A stretch of DNA of 64,000 nucleotides from Owenia fusiformis (GCA_903813345.2 CAIIXF020000005.1:42323394-42387393), one strand, 5' to 3'. Shown: positions 19,756-31,927, numbered from the stretch's first letter. A program made the numbers and translations. Notes: generated by a model from the letters alone, not told the origin.

Positions 19756-21590
19756 CGATCCCCGGTTCAGGCAAGACTAAATTTGCTTGTTTATGCGTGA
19801 AGTACTTCAGGGTGTTTGACTGAGTGGTCCGCAACTCGTACAAAAGGCTGTGGTGTGTACTTATATGTCTATGTATAAGTGCACATAAAAGAATACGGGC
19901 CCTCCTTCAAGGAGGGGTTTCTGGGTCTATCTTCCATGTTAATTACGTAAATTACGACCGTATATACGGGACATACCCAAGAGGTATTGCTCACCTTCAT
20001 TGGTGGTAAACAAAATACAATACAAGAGAATGGGGTGTGAGTAAGTCGCTACTACAGTCTCACCCCCTTTCAGTTTAGTATCTGGCTCGTTACTATAGCT
20101 CCAGACGGGTGTGCCGAAGGGTCGTTACAGTATGTATCGATATTTTGACAGTTCTTCAAAATTTTCAAAATGGCCCTGATTAATTGATTGAGCAATGGCT
20201 TAAAAGGACTTGCTAGAATACTCGACGCCGCTAGACGTTAACCCCAATGATCTATATGTTCCGAAAGAATGAGAGGTATGTGTAAAAAAATCAGAATAAA
20301 TGGACCCCCCTTGTATAGATTGCCACACATTTATAACAGGGAGAATTTTATTCTGACAAATTAACTTCACATGGGTTTATGGGTCACGTTTCAGGATCTT
20401 CTATTTGTGTGTAATGGGAAAAAATGACATCTAGATTTACTCATTTACTCATTTACAACATGGGTTATGAAATGTCCTACAAATGAAGCAATTTTATTTC
20501 AAGGATTTGTATTGGCTGGTGTACATCACGGTCTCGTTTCTACTTACTATAGACACCAAACACACCTCTGTCGATAGAATAATGAAAAAGCCTTAGTGTC
20601 CCAACCTCCTTTGTTTACATTCACAAAAACTGACAAAAGTTGTCATAACTTTTTAAATCTAAAATTCTTGAAACCGATTTCACTTGCCAGCGACGGATAC
20701 TTTAGTTCTTCACGAACCGAGCATGTCAATTTGATTCGTAATATCTTCAAATAAACGATTTCAACATTTTAAAAAGCTCGATGCACGGAATGGGTGTTAA
20801 ATCGCATTTATTCCCGGGGAATATTGAAAGTAGAATCAATTCCCTTGAGCATGTGCTATACAGTATCGCCGTGCGAACTTGCTGTGAAACATAATCTCAA
20901 TATCCGTAGGACAAGGTCACCATTTTTCATGAAATGGTATGATTTATTCCGTATTAATGTCAACAAAACCACTAATACGGAACGATATAAACGAGGGACT
21001 GTGTACATGCAACCTTTGGATAACTCACTCTCAATGGAATCATTGTAAACGGTCATTATTTTATCTGACGATTTCAAAACTAATACTCCCCTTATTTCTT
21101 AAAATTGGACTGATCCAGTTGGCTCGCCTGGAGTCGCCATGTTGTTTTATCGTAACCCTTTTAACTATGAATGTTAAAGACATAAAACAAGTTGGACTTG
21201 GAAAATAACGTTAGAATGATACCAATCGCAAGTCAAGCATATTTTGTTTACTAAATCACGGATTTGTAGTACATCTCTAAAGTATAAAATACATTTATTG
21301 CTGATTTTTCAATTATGCGTGTCATTGATTTCAATGGGCTTTCGTGATACCTGATACCTATTTCAAAGTGCTTAATATAGAAATGATTTTACCTTGAATT
21401 CTATTTTATTTGAAAGAGAATAAATGATTCTTCCAAAGCATTTTTGGCAGCAATTATTTTGAAATAAAGTTTTCACAACATTTTCACAACGTGACAAAAA
21501 TGTTTACCCCAGCCCCTCCCTTATGTCACGTTGACCTCAATTTGACTTTCGTTGAGTTATTTTCTGAAAAACAAATACTTTTCTGAAGAG
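19756..21590. other. No gene recognised
   Basis: Low-complexity-poor AT-rich DNA. Short frames on both strands show no domain. The sequence GATTCGATCCCCGGTTC just right of the host-element copy resembles a tRNA T-arm, but no cloverleaf could be built around it. Confidence 0.4.
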
Positions 21591-21970
21591 TAAGGCCTCT
21601 TCATACATTAGCGAATCCATTAGACGCATTAGGGTTAAGGCCTCTTCATACATTAGCGAATCCATTAGACGCATTAGGGTTAGGCCTCCTCATACATTAG
21701 CGAATCCATTAAACGCATTAGGGTTAAGGCCTCCTCATACATGAGCGAATCCATTAGACGCATTAGGGTTAAGGCCTCTTCATACATTAACGAATCCATT
21801 AGGCGCATTAGGGTTAAGGCCTCTTCATACATTAGCGAATCCATTAGACGCATTAGGGTTAAGGCCTCTTCATACATTAGCGAATCCATTAGACGCATTA
21901 GGGTTAAGGCCTCCTCATACTTTAGCGAATCCATAAGACGCATTAGGGTTAAGGCTTCTTCATACATTAG
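21591..21970. repeat. 45-bp tandem array (about 8.4 copies)
   Basis: The unit reads TAAGGCCTCTTCATACATTA then GCGAATCCATTAGACGCATT, ending AGGGT. Copies differ by a few substitutions, and one differs by single-base changes at the junction. The period is divisible by three and lacks stops, so both strands give 15-residue periodic frames (SESIRRIRVKASSYI on plus, YEEALTLMRLMDSLM on minus). No start context, splice sites or flanking coding sequence supports translation. Confidence 0.92.
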
Positions 21971-23289
21971 CCCTTACAACATGTTACTTTACTTATTTAT
22001 ATCAAAGTGATCTATGCAATTTTTTTTATTTGAAAGGGGGCATATGGAGCTATCCCGTGGTATATGGGGTTAAGTACCGAAAATCCTCGTTTTTTCATTA
22101 TCAATCCAAAGATTTCAATGTTTTCCCATTGGATTGCATTAGAGCATTTTTCTGTGGAATTGTCCCAACGCAAACTTACGAACGAGGCGCACACTTCCGA
22201 AGCTTTCTAAAAGGTTACTTCCGCATTACAAACACCACCAACGATTTACAGTGTCCTGAAAGTATGAGATCCCCTAGGCAGACACATACCAATGTTTCCA
22301 CAGTATGTATCATTTTAAAGCTTATCCAAAGTTACATTGATTTCCTAAGTATCATGCATTAAATCACAAATCTGAAAAAGTTACAGGTATCTTGAAAACT
22401 TAGTGTTCGGCCATAATCTAAGTTTGGTTTAGTATCCTGAAAACAGTACCGACCTGAATGTGTCCGAACATGGTTATATCATGGTTATATCGTCAAAGAT
22501 TGGATGGATATTGAATTAGAAAAGAGTACGGTGGTGGCAAATATTACAGGTAAACTCTTCTAAAATGTTTTAAAAAGGTTTTATGAATATTACAAGACGC
22601 CATACCCCTATATTTAAAGCGCTTTTAAGGGCATATCCGGAAGAATTGCTGCTTTCAACATGGCCAAGGGGAACGCATCGACTATTAATTTGGACTTTAA
22701 TTTTGGCCATACACTGAAATGCCTGTAACTTTTTCCCATTTGTGCGTTGAACCATGATACAGTGTACTTGGCAATTCAATGTAACAATGGATACGCTTTA
22801 AAATGATATATGACACATACTATTAGGGGTCATTGGTATGTCTGTTGGTTATATGTGTAAGGATGCATAACCCGAGGAGAAATGTTCAGTGGTAGCATTT
22901 GAGGATAAATGAGAGAAGCCGTTTTATGGAAATTTTTGGATGTAAGAATTGTACTTTATCAAAGATAGTATAGATCGAGGATAGGTATACTTCATAAATG
23001 TTTCGAATACGGCCTAATGGAGGGGACAAAAATCTATGTTTAAAACTGTGAATACAGTTCCTGAAAGTATTCAGTAGCAGCGCCATCTTGAATGAAAATG
23101 TGGGAGTAAAACATGTTGAATTGTTGATATATTAGGTATGTATTATGATAAAATATATAATCATTAAAATGAACATGTTTTAAGAATGTTGGAACATTGT
23201 GACATGTACTGATTGACCAGATTCATACGAAATTTCTAAGAAATTTAGATAGATGGCGGGAACAGCAGGTCAGAACTTTTGATTTCTAT
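21971..23289. other. No gene recognised
   Basis: Intronic DNA of the Isx-like gene. Short chance frames only; no element boundaries found. Confidence 0.45.
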
Positions 23290-23453
23290 GACTAAATCTT
23301 TTTCAAATTTTTATCACTGGTAGAACACATTGTTCTTGAAGATGGTATACGAAAAATCTTGGATCGAAAAATATTCAAATTCGTAAGATGGCCCATTGGA
23401 TTAACATTGCCTGTTCCAAGAGTGCCAAAATTGACCGTGACCGCGTTGTTTAC

Positions 23454-23614
23454 CTGGACACGAGCCTCGGGAAGTCCGGTGTCGTCAGCCAGTCGTTCCC
23501 TTGTCTCTATATCAGGATAATGGGTGACAGTAAATACCTTCTCCATTCTATTGATTTGCTCATTGTCGAACGTAGTCCTCATTCTTCTTTTCTTTCCATA
23601 CCTACATTCCTTCT
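23454..23614 (-). CDS. isx-like: Isx-like homeobox gene, exon 2 (homeodomain N-terminal part)
   Basis: A minus-strand exon of 161 nt. A T-rich acceptor tract ends AAATTAG before 23614; the donor is CAG followed by GTAAAC at 23453. It encodes a basic stretch ([11 protein letters not shown]) and homeodomain helices 1-2 ([19 protein letters not shown], then [18 protein letters not shown]). Joined to exon 3 it gives ARVQ-IWFQNRRAKWRK, a complete 60-residue paired-like Q50 homeodomain. The 46/47 intron position is classic for paired-class genes. HYPD…R..LA…LPEARVQ fits ISX best among the families I recall; Prop, Arx and Vsx fit less well. It enters in phase 1 (first two bases AG), matching the candidate exon 1. 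The gene is probably a tissue-restricted transcription factor. Confidence 0.9.
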
Positions 23615-23654
23615 CTAATTTAAAAAAAGATGAAATTGTTATTTAATTGCCAAA

Positions 23655-23872
23655 AAACTACGGAATGGTATTTGGATACACTTGATCATAAGTTTTTGCA
23701 ACAAGTCAGAGATATTGGTGACGTTCTCATTAAAGGTGATTTGAATGCACTGCTTATGTGGGGAATATAGTGTGCAATATTGCCCGTGGTGAACACTCGG
23801 AAACGGGCATTCGTTGTTTGAATTCATGCTTACAAATGGTCTTATATGTACTGATACAATACATGCTTACAG
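23655..23872 (+). pseudogene. LINE endonuclease fragment
   Basis: In plus frames the sequence encodes WYLDTLDHKFLQQVRD then IGDVLIKGDLNA. After frame breaks comes HSLFEFMLTNGLICTDT. These match the GDV-I-GDLNA and L.(E/D)FC...GL.I.NT blocks of the apurinic-endonuclease domain in non-LTR retrotransposons. The fragment is short, frame-shifted and inactive. It lies in intron 1 of the Isx-like gene, antisense to it. Confidence 0.6.
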
Positions 23873-23884
23873 CTCATAGCTCAA

Positions 23885-24235
23885 TAACAATTTATTAATG
23901 TTTTTTGTAGTTATATTTAGAGGAGTGTAGAGATGGTAGAGATTGAAGGGAAGTTAGCAATTTGTTCCATATCATTGATCCGGAGTATTGAACTGATTTT
24001 TTTGTTAAGTTTGATTTAAATCTACATGGAATAATATGTCGTATTTGTCTTGTGAAACGAGAGTGTTTGAAATTAAAATACTGTTTGAATAGATGGGAAG
24101 GAAAAAGTGCAGGCTCTTTTACAATGTTAAACATGAATTTTCCTTTTTCTAACTTGTGAATATCAAATATGGTTAAGATATGTAGTTGCTTGAATAATGG
24201 TAGACTTGCACAATATATATCTTTTAAAGATAATT
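23885..24235 (-). pseudogene. CR1/L2/jockey-like LINE ORF2 C-terminal fragment
   Basis: On the minus strand the frame reads ILTIFDIHKLEKGKFMFNIV, then SRFTRQIRHI, then KKSVQYSGSMIWNKL. This is the conserved tail downstream of RT in CR1/L2/jockey-type polyproteins (D-I-KL--GKFM, then S-(x)-Y-G---WN-L). No RT core is attached, so it is a remnant. It is in the same orientation as the Isx-like gene, inside its first intron, and back to back with the plus-strand endonuclease fragment. Confidence 0.68.
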
Positions 24236-24348
24236 TAACAAGTTAGGGTTGCAAAACTAATAATGATGTCACTATTGGTGAGACCAGTCATCAATTAATT
24301 GACACAAGATCATCAAATCAAAACAATCGAAAATTAAAGAGTCCCTAC

Positions 24349-24394
24349 CTGTGAAACTATATTCCTCATCTCGCGGAATGCTTTGACAGGCCAT
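24349..24394 (-). CDS. isx-like: Isx-like homeobox gene, candidate exon 1
   Basis: A minus-strand segment from ATG (24394-24392) to an ACAG donor followed by GTAGGG at 24348. It encodes MACQSIPRDEEYSFT plus one base of the next codon. The phase-1 end pairs exactly with exon 2, which begins AG, so the join gives Glu and the frame flows into [15 protein letters not shown]. It is the first Met after an in-frame upstream TGA and lies only 734 bp from exon 2. The N-terminus is much shorter than in vertebrate ISX and shows no eh1/octapeptide motif, so a longer 5' exon elsewhere cannot be excluded. This rests on splice phase and position only, with no homology. Confidence 0.42.
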
Positions 24395-24419
24395 TGGACT
24401 GTATTTACATTTATATATA

Positions 24420-25190
24420 AGTAGTTCACTTTTTCAAAAATAAACTTTTTGCGAGCAAAACCGAAACGTTGTTAATGACTTTCAAGGCCTATTATGATTT
24501 GAAGGCACACTGGAGGACAATACAGTTGGCGTATTTCAATATAATCTTAATAAGATTACAGAACTTACAGATTTTATTAATATTTGATAAGGGAAAGTGT
24601 CAAACATACTTCGTGATTAATCTTGAACCTGCAATGTGTCGGGCAGTGGCTTAAAGAATAACATTTTGAGAAAGTTTTCATTTTATTCTGACGACTTAAC
24701 GAATAGGTTACAAGTGTAAACATCTTTTAAAAGACTAAGATAGTGAGAACTATTTCACATCATTATGTCAATCTATATCTGTTTTGGAATGGTCTCTGTT
24801 ACGCAGAGGAGAATCTGCGTATGTTTATTTGTATGCAATTTATCTCTATGTCTTAGATTAAGTGGCCATTTAAATACTGATTATGTTTAACTTTGTTCTT
24901 ATGATACGCGTAGCGTACATTGTTACTTTCGGAATTGCAAACCCTTGCATTAAGCCCCTTGTACTCAAGTATCTCTCTTCCAAGGGCCTTATTCAATACA
25001 TTTAGGTGACAATATTAAATATATCTAAAAATACACATACTTTCATATATTGTATCTTTTTTAACTTGAATTAAATTCTGACCTACGTAATACCATCAAA
25101 AGGAATTCTATTGTAAAAATAAAGCATGCTTACCGAGTAGAAACTGTCTGGTTGGGATATAACGTCAAAATGGTCCCTGATTTATGATTT
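24420..25190. other. No gene recognised
   Basis: Immediately upstream of the candidate first exon and so possibly regulatory. No recognisable promoter combination was established. Confidence 0.4.
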
Positions 25191-25194
25191 ATGA

Positions 25195-25330
25195 TATAAA
25201 TCAGAGAATTCTGAACACGTGAAATGTTCAGTGATGAAATGAACGTTGTTACGCGGAATATGGCATACATTCATGGTTGTGCGTTTGGGTTCATATTCAT
25301 TGGGTAAGTTTATTACGTGAGATAGATGAG
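25195..25330 (-). repeat. Partial, inverted relative of the 35298-35918 element
   Basis: TTACGCGGAATATGGCATAC and ATTCATGGTTGTGCG are the reverse complement of sequence near 35885-35918. GTAAGTTTATTACG matches CGTAATAAACTTAC near 35550. Only a fragment remains. Confidence 0.6.
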
Positions 25331-25883
25331 TGATACATAAGGGTTATACCGGGAGCATTCGGGGCTGCATTTAGTTATGTATATTTAGAACGTAGTCTTT
25401 GCAAATTGATGCCCGGGGATAACATGAAATAAGCGAAAAACTGTTGAGTTTGAAATTCAAAACTACACAAAATTTAGTAATTTGTTTATTTTTGTCGTTG
25501 GGGCATGGTTTACATTGCCTAACGACCTCGAGGTAAATAGATGTAACCTACATTCGATCATAAAAAGCCAATTGAGCATTGGAAACCACCTAATATGTTC
25601 TACTCAAGCCATAATAATGTATTTTGAATTTGCGGTTACGCAAATAATTGATGGACGGTTACGCGAGCCTCGTTCAAATATGTATTCCCGATTCATTGTT
25701 ATTAATTTTGTCATATTCATCAGTACTTGATGCTAATTCCTCTTTTGCCTCTTCATTGGCAATCATTGCTATATTTTTGACTTAAATTGGTTTCATAAAT
25801 AAAGCATAAATAAACAATTTTTTCCTTGTAATATAGAGGCTCAAACTAGAGCGTCTTTTGCGAGTCCTGGAAACAAATATCAG

Positions 25884-27654
25884 GCCCGTAGCCGGGGGGG
25901 GGGGTCTCGGTGGACTTACCTTTTTTGCTTTCTTGAAGAATTTTCTGACATTTCAAGGTAGAAGGTAACATTTGGTGACATACATGTACGGTGTATTTTG
26001 ATGTGATTGCCACTTTCTTTTTATAAAATTGACTAGAATAGCGAGGCAACTAAAATTCGAAAATTAATCATATATTTTGATCCTTTAATCGCTCAGAAGG
26101 TGCCAAATAAGCCTAAATATTCATTTTCATATAAATACATAAATCATATATTTTGATCCTCGAATTGCCCAGAACGCACTAAATCAGGGGAGCATGCCCC
26201 TGATTTTTTAATAAATCAGTATATTTTGATCCTAGAATCGCCCAGAACGTGTTTAATAAGCCTAAAAATTGGATTTGTTTTAATATGTAAATCTATATTT
26301 TGATCCCTAGCTAACCCTACTATCACACCAAACTAGTTCTCACTACGTTCTCGAAAACGGGCTTCAACTGTGTACGAACGAAATGGACGTACTTAGAACC
26401 GTTTTGGGTCTATTTACAAACTTCATCGAACTAACTCAAACGGGTAGGTCCTCTAGAACTTAGAACATGCTCAAAATGTTCTCTTGGTCGTCACGTTCTA
26501 CAATTAGAACGAGTGACAACCTACTAACGACGAGCTGGACGTACTAAGAACGGAACCGTCGTACTTCAATCCTACTAGGGACGTTTTTACAACGAGTTGA
26601 ACTGTCTCTGAGGACGTATCGAGAACGAGGTAGAACTAATTGCAAACGGGTTAAGAACGTATTTATCAACAAGTTAACAAAAATATAGCTATCACACCAA
26701 GCAATTGCAAGTTGCCACTGCGTTCTTCCAAACTGGTTTAATTTTAAACTGTGTGCGAACGGAATGAACGCTAGTAGCTACAGCGTTCTACGGTCTTCAT
26801 GGACTTTCCCGGACGGGGAATGTGATTTGGAATTTTGAATCGATTCAAAATTCGATGGCGACCATACCGTTCTGTAATCAGGTTATGATGACCTTCTAGA
26901 CTAAGGGACGCGTTATACGACGTTGCACATCGACGTGGTGCGACCTGAACGAACTGCGAATGAGATGGACGTATTGAAGACTGTTTATGAACGAAGTAGC
27001 TAATTATTTTAGACATATTTCCCGACCACAGCCAGATTGAGCCCGTTAAACGACGTTTTCGTAGGACTGGCAAGAACGGGTAAGAACTAGTTTGGTGTGA
27101 TAGGGGGTAACAACGATCAGAACGCATCAGAATCGCCCAGAATGCGCTAAAAAAGCATACAAATTCAGTTTTTTTTAAATACGCGAATCATATATTTTGA
27201 TCCTAGAATCGCTCAGAATGCACCAGAATTGCCCAGGTTGCGCCAAATAAGCCTAAAAATTCAATTTTTTGGAAATACGTAAATCATATAATTTGATCCT
27301 AGAATCACTTAGAACGCACTAAATCAGCCCAAAACTGCAAAATTTTCAGGGCGAGCATGCCCTCTGGCTACATCACTCACAAGCAATTATTTTACACGAA
27401 TTTTGTTCCGTCTAAATCAACTAACTAGTCACTTTAGCACCATGAGGGAATTACTGGGCATTTTTCAAAATTTGGGCCCTTATTTTCTTCTCTATAAGCG
27501 CGGAAATGTTTGGGTCCCCTCCCTTGTTTTCGCGGCCACCCCTGGTGTCTTGTTAATAACACCCTTGTGGGCACAATGCAAAGTTGGTTAAGCATGAAAA
27601 CATTTTTGTGTGTGGATGGGGGGGCACCCCCCTAACCAAAACCTGGCTACGGGC
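25884..27654. mobile_element. Element with GCCCGTAGCC ends and degenerate tandem interior
   Basis: GCCCGTAGCC (25884-25893) and GGCTACGGGC (27645-27654) form 10-bp inverted ends next to G- or C-runs. The interior holds about six degenerate units containing ATATTTTGATCCTAGAATCG then CCCAGAACG (26070-26300 and 27185-27320). It is interrupted by a TIR element at 26312-27109. No transposase seen. Confidence 0.55.
26312..27109. mobile_element. TIR element, ends CTATCACACCAAACTAG
   Basis: CTATCACACCAAACTAGTTC (from 26320) is mirrored perfectly by AGAACTAGTTTGGTGTGATAG ending at 27103, with near-matching TAACCC / GGGTAA outside. A further copy of the terminal word (CTATCACACCAAG) occurs inside at about 26689, as if a shorter sister shared the right end. 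The interior is unusually rich in GAACG/ACGTTC words. Non-coding. Confidence 0.75.
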
Positions 27655-27659
27655 ATGAA

Positions 27660-30240
27660 TATAAGCAATTCAATATTCCATTTCTTACCCATTATAACAA
27701 TAACATGGAAAGAGGCTATCGGAACTAGCAACCTTGACTTGAAAGGTGTACACGCACGTAACCGTCCGCTAAATATCTAATGTACAACTAATACAATACG
27801 TTACCGTCCATAGAATTCATACGTAGTCGTCTGACGACATTGCGTTTGAAACCTTTTTATTTACAATATACACCACGTTCCTGTCCTGGATTTGTCATTT
27901 TATGGCTTGTTTATACACAGTTTACTTACAGTTAATAGTTTCAGTGGCTCTGAGGCACATATACTGAGAAAACACGAGAATGAATCGGACTAAAAGTTAT
28001 GAACTTGGATATCTCAGTCGGTAACTTTACAGCTATATTCTGCTTTTTGTAAACCACCAGGCAGATTTCACCCAGTCTTTATAAGCATTCATATATACGT
28101 CACCGAATGGAACAAGTTGAAAAGGAAATCTTATCTGTGAATCTTGCCTACAGGCGAGAAATATGACATGCTGTCTCTCCCATCAGCCATTTTTTGTTAT
28201 CGTTACCGCAAAATTTTGCAAATAGTCTTGACTATAACACCGTGAGTTCTGAACGCTAGAAAACTCTATTTTTGGCCAGGGGTCACTTTCAAAATTGTTT
28301 TCTTTCATTAATTTTTCCCTCCTATTTATTTGAAAACTCGGCACATTGAGCAAGTAATGGAAAATACAAAACAATTGAATTACACAACCTAAGCTTGAAT
28401 TAAATTGGGGAGGGGGGTCCATATTTTGGACTTATTTTTCTGACCTATCCAGAAAATGGTAAAAATGTAAAATTTAAAGGGATTTTAATAATCCTCTTTT
28501 GAAAAAAGTTCTAGATTATTGTCCTAAATGTCCCAAATTGAACGAAATTGGTCAAAAATTGGGATATTTCTCTTGTCTTATGATTTTTCTCTCTCGATGA
28601 AAAAGAGAAATGTTCCCGTTCTGCCGATATACCCAGACAATCGGCGGTTCCAATATATTAGAAGTTACATTTTGAGTTATATAATGCATTGAGGTAGGTA
28701 TCTTAAGTGTAAGGGGCGTAGATAATTCTCCCAAGTTGTAATAGTACAGGCAAATGAATGCGCTCAGTGCAAGACTATAGTCCTGGTACGGGATAAAGGA
28801 CCCCATACCTTATGTTGAATCTGTTTTCAATTATAAGGATTGGACAAAACACCGAAGACTTCTTATAGATTGGGAAAATCTAATTATTTCTTATCATAAT
28901 TTAAGAAGATAATATACTCGACTATTGCTAGCTCATCGTAGATACGAATGAATGTATTTCCCGTACTTTGATTTCACCGTATTCATTGTACATTTGCTTC
29001 AAAATGATTGCAAATAATTTATTTTTAAAACTTCTATTTAAATTTATAGCAAGTATGCGGTGTGCGTCGCAATCTTTTCTTTTAGTTCCTCGATAATTAA
29101 TCTCGTTAAATATATATGGAACAAATAAGAATGTGCAAAGTAATATTGATATTACAGGCCGATAAATCAAATCTATAATGATTGGGCTTCATAGGGGAAA
29201 TTATCTGAAAACTTGACAATTGCAAAGAACGACGCCATTTGGGGTTTGTACTTTTAATTAACATTTCTTGGTTTCTAACTTAGTTGCGCAATGTCATTAT
29301 GTTCGAAATTGCATTTGGTAAACATAATTATGATACTGAAGTCACATTTAGCAAGCTCGCTTATAATTCACGGGTGTGTACCAAAGCCCCGCTATGGTTT
29401 AAATGTCAATCGCGGGGAAGTTACCGCTGAAATCGCGAGCATTGTCCTGTCCTGTTCTTTAATACTGCAGTAATGCCTCGAAAACAGATATATTTGACAA
29501 ACATTGACATGGAAAATAATTATTTTTCACTGACATAATTAACTGTCCATATTTAAAGGCAGAATCAGATCTATAGGGGTGACAAAATTACAAGCAATTT
29601 GCATAATTGACCTACCAATCTATTCTTTACAATATCAAATACAATATCTCCCAAAGGATTAACAATATGTTATAAATAGGTGAAGTTATTAATGATTCAA
29701 AGTGCAAAAATTGGTGAAAAATGTTTAAATTCTCCCAAATAATAAGAATGGTAACCATTCTTATAGAGAAATAATACATTATTGTAAAAATCTTTCGTTT
29801 TCCTTGAATAAAGTATGCACTTTTGTGATTTTTAGAAAATAGACATGACAAGGAATGACATGAGCCAAAAATATTCTAAGATTCAAACAATTTTTCGTTT
29901 AGCCTGCTCGTTATCTCTGATTCTCTCTTTAACTTTTATCGTTAAAATAAAGGCAATGATGTAATTTTCATACTCGATAATAAATATTTGATTTTTATGG
30001 TCTGTATTGGTAAGGTACTATACAATTACACCTGCCATGGGAGTCGAAATGCATCATTAAAGGTGTATCGGTGGCCCAGTTTAAAGTATGAGGAGGTCCC
30101 GCTGAAATCATGAGGAGGTTCCGCTTAAAAACACAAGCAGATATCACGACTACCCGTTTCAATCGCGAGGAAAGTCTCACTATTATTCCATTATATATTG
30201 AATTTCCTTATAAGGACGTACACGAACGTACCAATAACGT
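27660..30240. other. No gene recognised
   Basis: About 2.6 kb with chance frames only. No family motifs, splice-supported exons or clear repeats were seen, apart from a short AGGAGGT(T/C)CCGCT duplication near 30090-30125. Confidence 0.45.
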
Positions 30241-30245
30241 TTTTA

Positions 30246-31730
30246 TGTCCCCACCACATAGTGTGGGGCCATATTGTCGTCCTAGGGGCGTCCGTCCGTC
30301 CGTCTGTCTGTCTGTCTGGTTGTCTGTCTGTCCGTCCGTACGTCCGGCAGTTTTCTCCAAAACCGCTACAGGTATCACCTTCTAATTTTCAGGAATAACT
30401 TATGAGTGCCTATAGATGTGGATGAAAAAAATTTAACTCGAAACCTACTTCCTGTCGGCCATTTTGAAGTCAAATGCTAAAATCCTTGTCTGCAAACTTT
30501 AAGAAAAACTGCTTCACAGTTGCATTTAAAACTTTAACATCTTGTTCAGCTCACTTCATTCTAGATCTGATTAGGTTTTGGACCTGCTAGCTCAGTCATG
30601 TCAGCCATTTTGAATGTCTTAAGAAAAGTTAGCGCGCGATAATACTTTGTATCATATTCAATGGTGTTTTTGAGTTTTCATACTTTAACTATTTAGTAGC
30701 TTTATAAATAATTTCAGATGTACTTTGCTGTAAAAGCCTACTTTATTGTTAACAGTAGTTATATGTGATAATTTTGTAAAAAGAAATCAGCAAAAACTCA
30801 TAAGGACTTTTTTATTGTCGGCCATTTTGGATTTTTCGGTCCTAAAATCTTGTCTGTGAAGTCTTGTCTGCGCGTTTTCAGGTGAACCGTTTGGTGGATC
30901 AATTTCAAATTTTCAGGGATGATTCTTAGTATAAAAATCTATATCTCATTAGTTTTTTGGCATTCTGGGTAAATGTCAAGGCAGCCATTTTGGATTTTCC
31001 GTCCTAAAATCTTGTCTGTAAAGTCTTGTCTACTCGTTTTCAGGTGAACTGTTTGGTAGATCAATTTCAAATTTTCAGGAATGATTCTTAGTATGAAAAT
31101 CTAGAACTCATTAGTTTTTTTGCATTCTGAGTAAATGTCAAGGCAGCCATTTTGGATTTTCCGTCTTAAAATCTTGCCTGTAAAGTCTTGTCTACGCGTT
31201 TTTAGGTGAACAGTTTGGTAGATCAATTTCAAATTTTCAGGGATGATTCTTTGTATGAAAATCTACATCTGATTACTTTTTTTGCATTCTGCGTAAATGT
31301 TAAGGCAGCCATTTTGGATTTTCTGTCCTAAAATCTTGTCTGTAAAGTCTTGTCTACCCGTTTTCAGGTGAACCGTTTGGTAGATCAATTTCATATTTTC
31401 AGGGATGATTCTTAGTATGAAAATCTACAAACAGATTAGTTTTTTGATATTCTCGGTAAATGTCAAGGCAGCCATTTTGGATTTTCCATCCTGAAATCTT
31501 GTCTGTAAAGTCTTCTTTACATGTTTTCTGGTTAACTGTGTGACGGATCAATTTCAAATTTTTCAGGGGTGGTTCTTAGTATGAAAATCTAGAACTGACT
31601 AAATTTTGGGCATTCTGGGTAAATTTTAAGGTGGCCACTTTGGATTTTCCGTCCTCAAATTGTGTTGGTAAAGTCTTGTCTACTCATTTTCAGGATAACC
31701 ATTTCACGGGATCACCACTTGGTGGGGACA
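30246..31730. mobile_element. Element with TGTCCCCACCA ends and 163-bp internal repeats
   Basis: TGTCCCCACCA (30246-30256) and TGGTGGGGACA (31720-31730) form the inverted ends. A CCGTCCGTCTGTCTG tract follows the left end (30290-30345). From about 30830 on, five or more units of about 163 bp recur, each with GCCATTTTGGATTTTCCGTC, AAATCTTGTCTGTAAAGTC, TTTTCAGGTGAAC and TTTCAGGGATGATTCTTAGT. No transposase. Reverse-oriented pieces of the same unit occur at 52895-53100, 53560-53740 and 56400-56700. Confidence 0.72.
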
Positions 31731-31927
31731 TTTTGTACAAATTTGTGTTCTTGTAATAACAATTACGTAACATATCATTCTATGGCAACATCGCAAATAT
31801 TTCTTCTGTAACGTCCGTGCATGCGTCCATCCGACCTGAGGCCCAGGGGTACGTTAAAAATGTTTAAAATGTCCGCTCGTGTAATGAGATGTTAATGCGT
31901 GATGTATACATGTATATTATACTTACT

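Noticed and set aside
19745-19790. tRNA or tRNA-derived SINE (GATTCGATCCCCGGTTC)
   Set aside because: Only a T-arm/B-box-like piece is visible; no acceptor stem, D-arm or anticodon arm could be built.
21591-21970. Interstitial telomeric repeat (TTAGGGTTA)
   Set aside because: The telomere-like word appears only once per 45-bp unit and is not arranged as (TTAGGG)n.
24410-24417. TATA box for the Isx-like gene
   Set aside because: TATATAAA on the minus strand starts only about 23 nt before the candidate ATG, so transcription would begin at or after the start codon.
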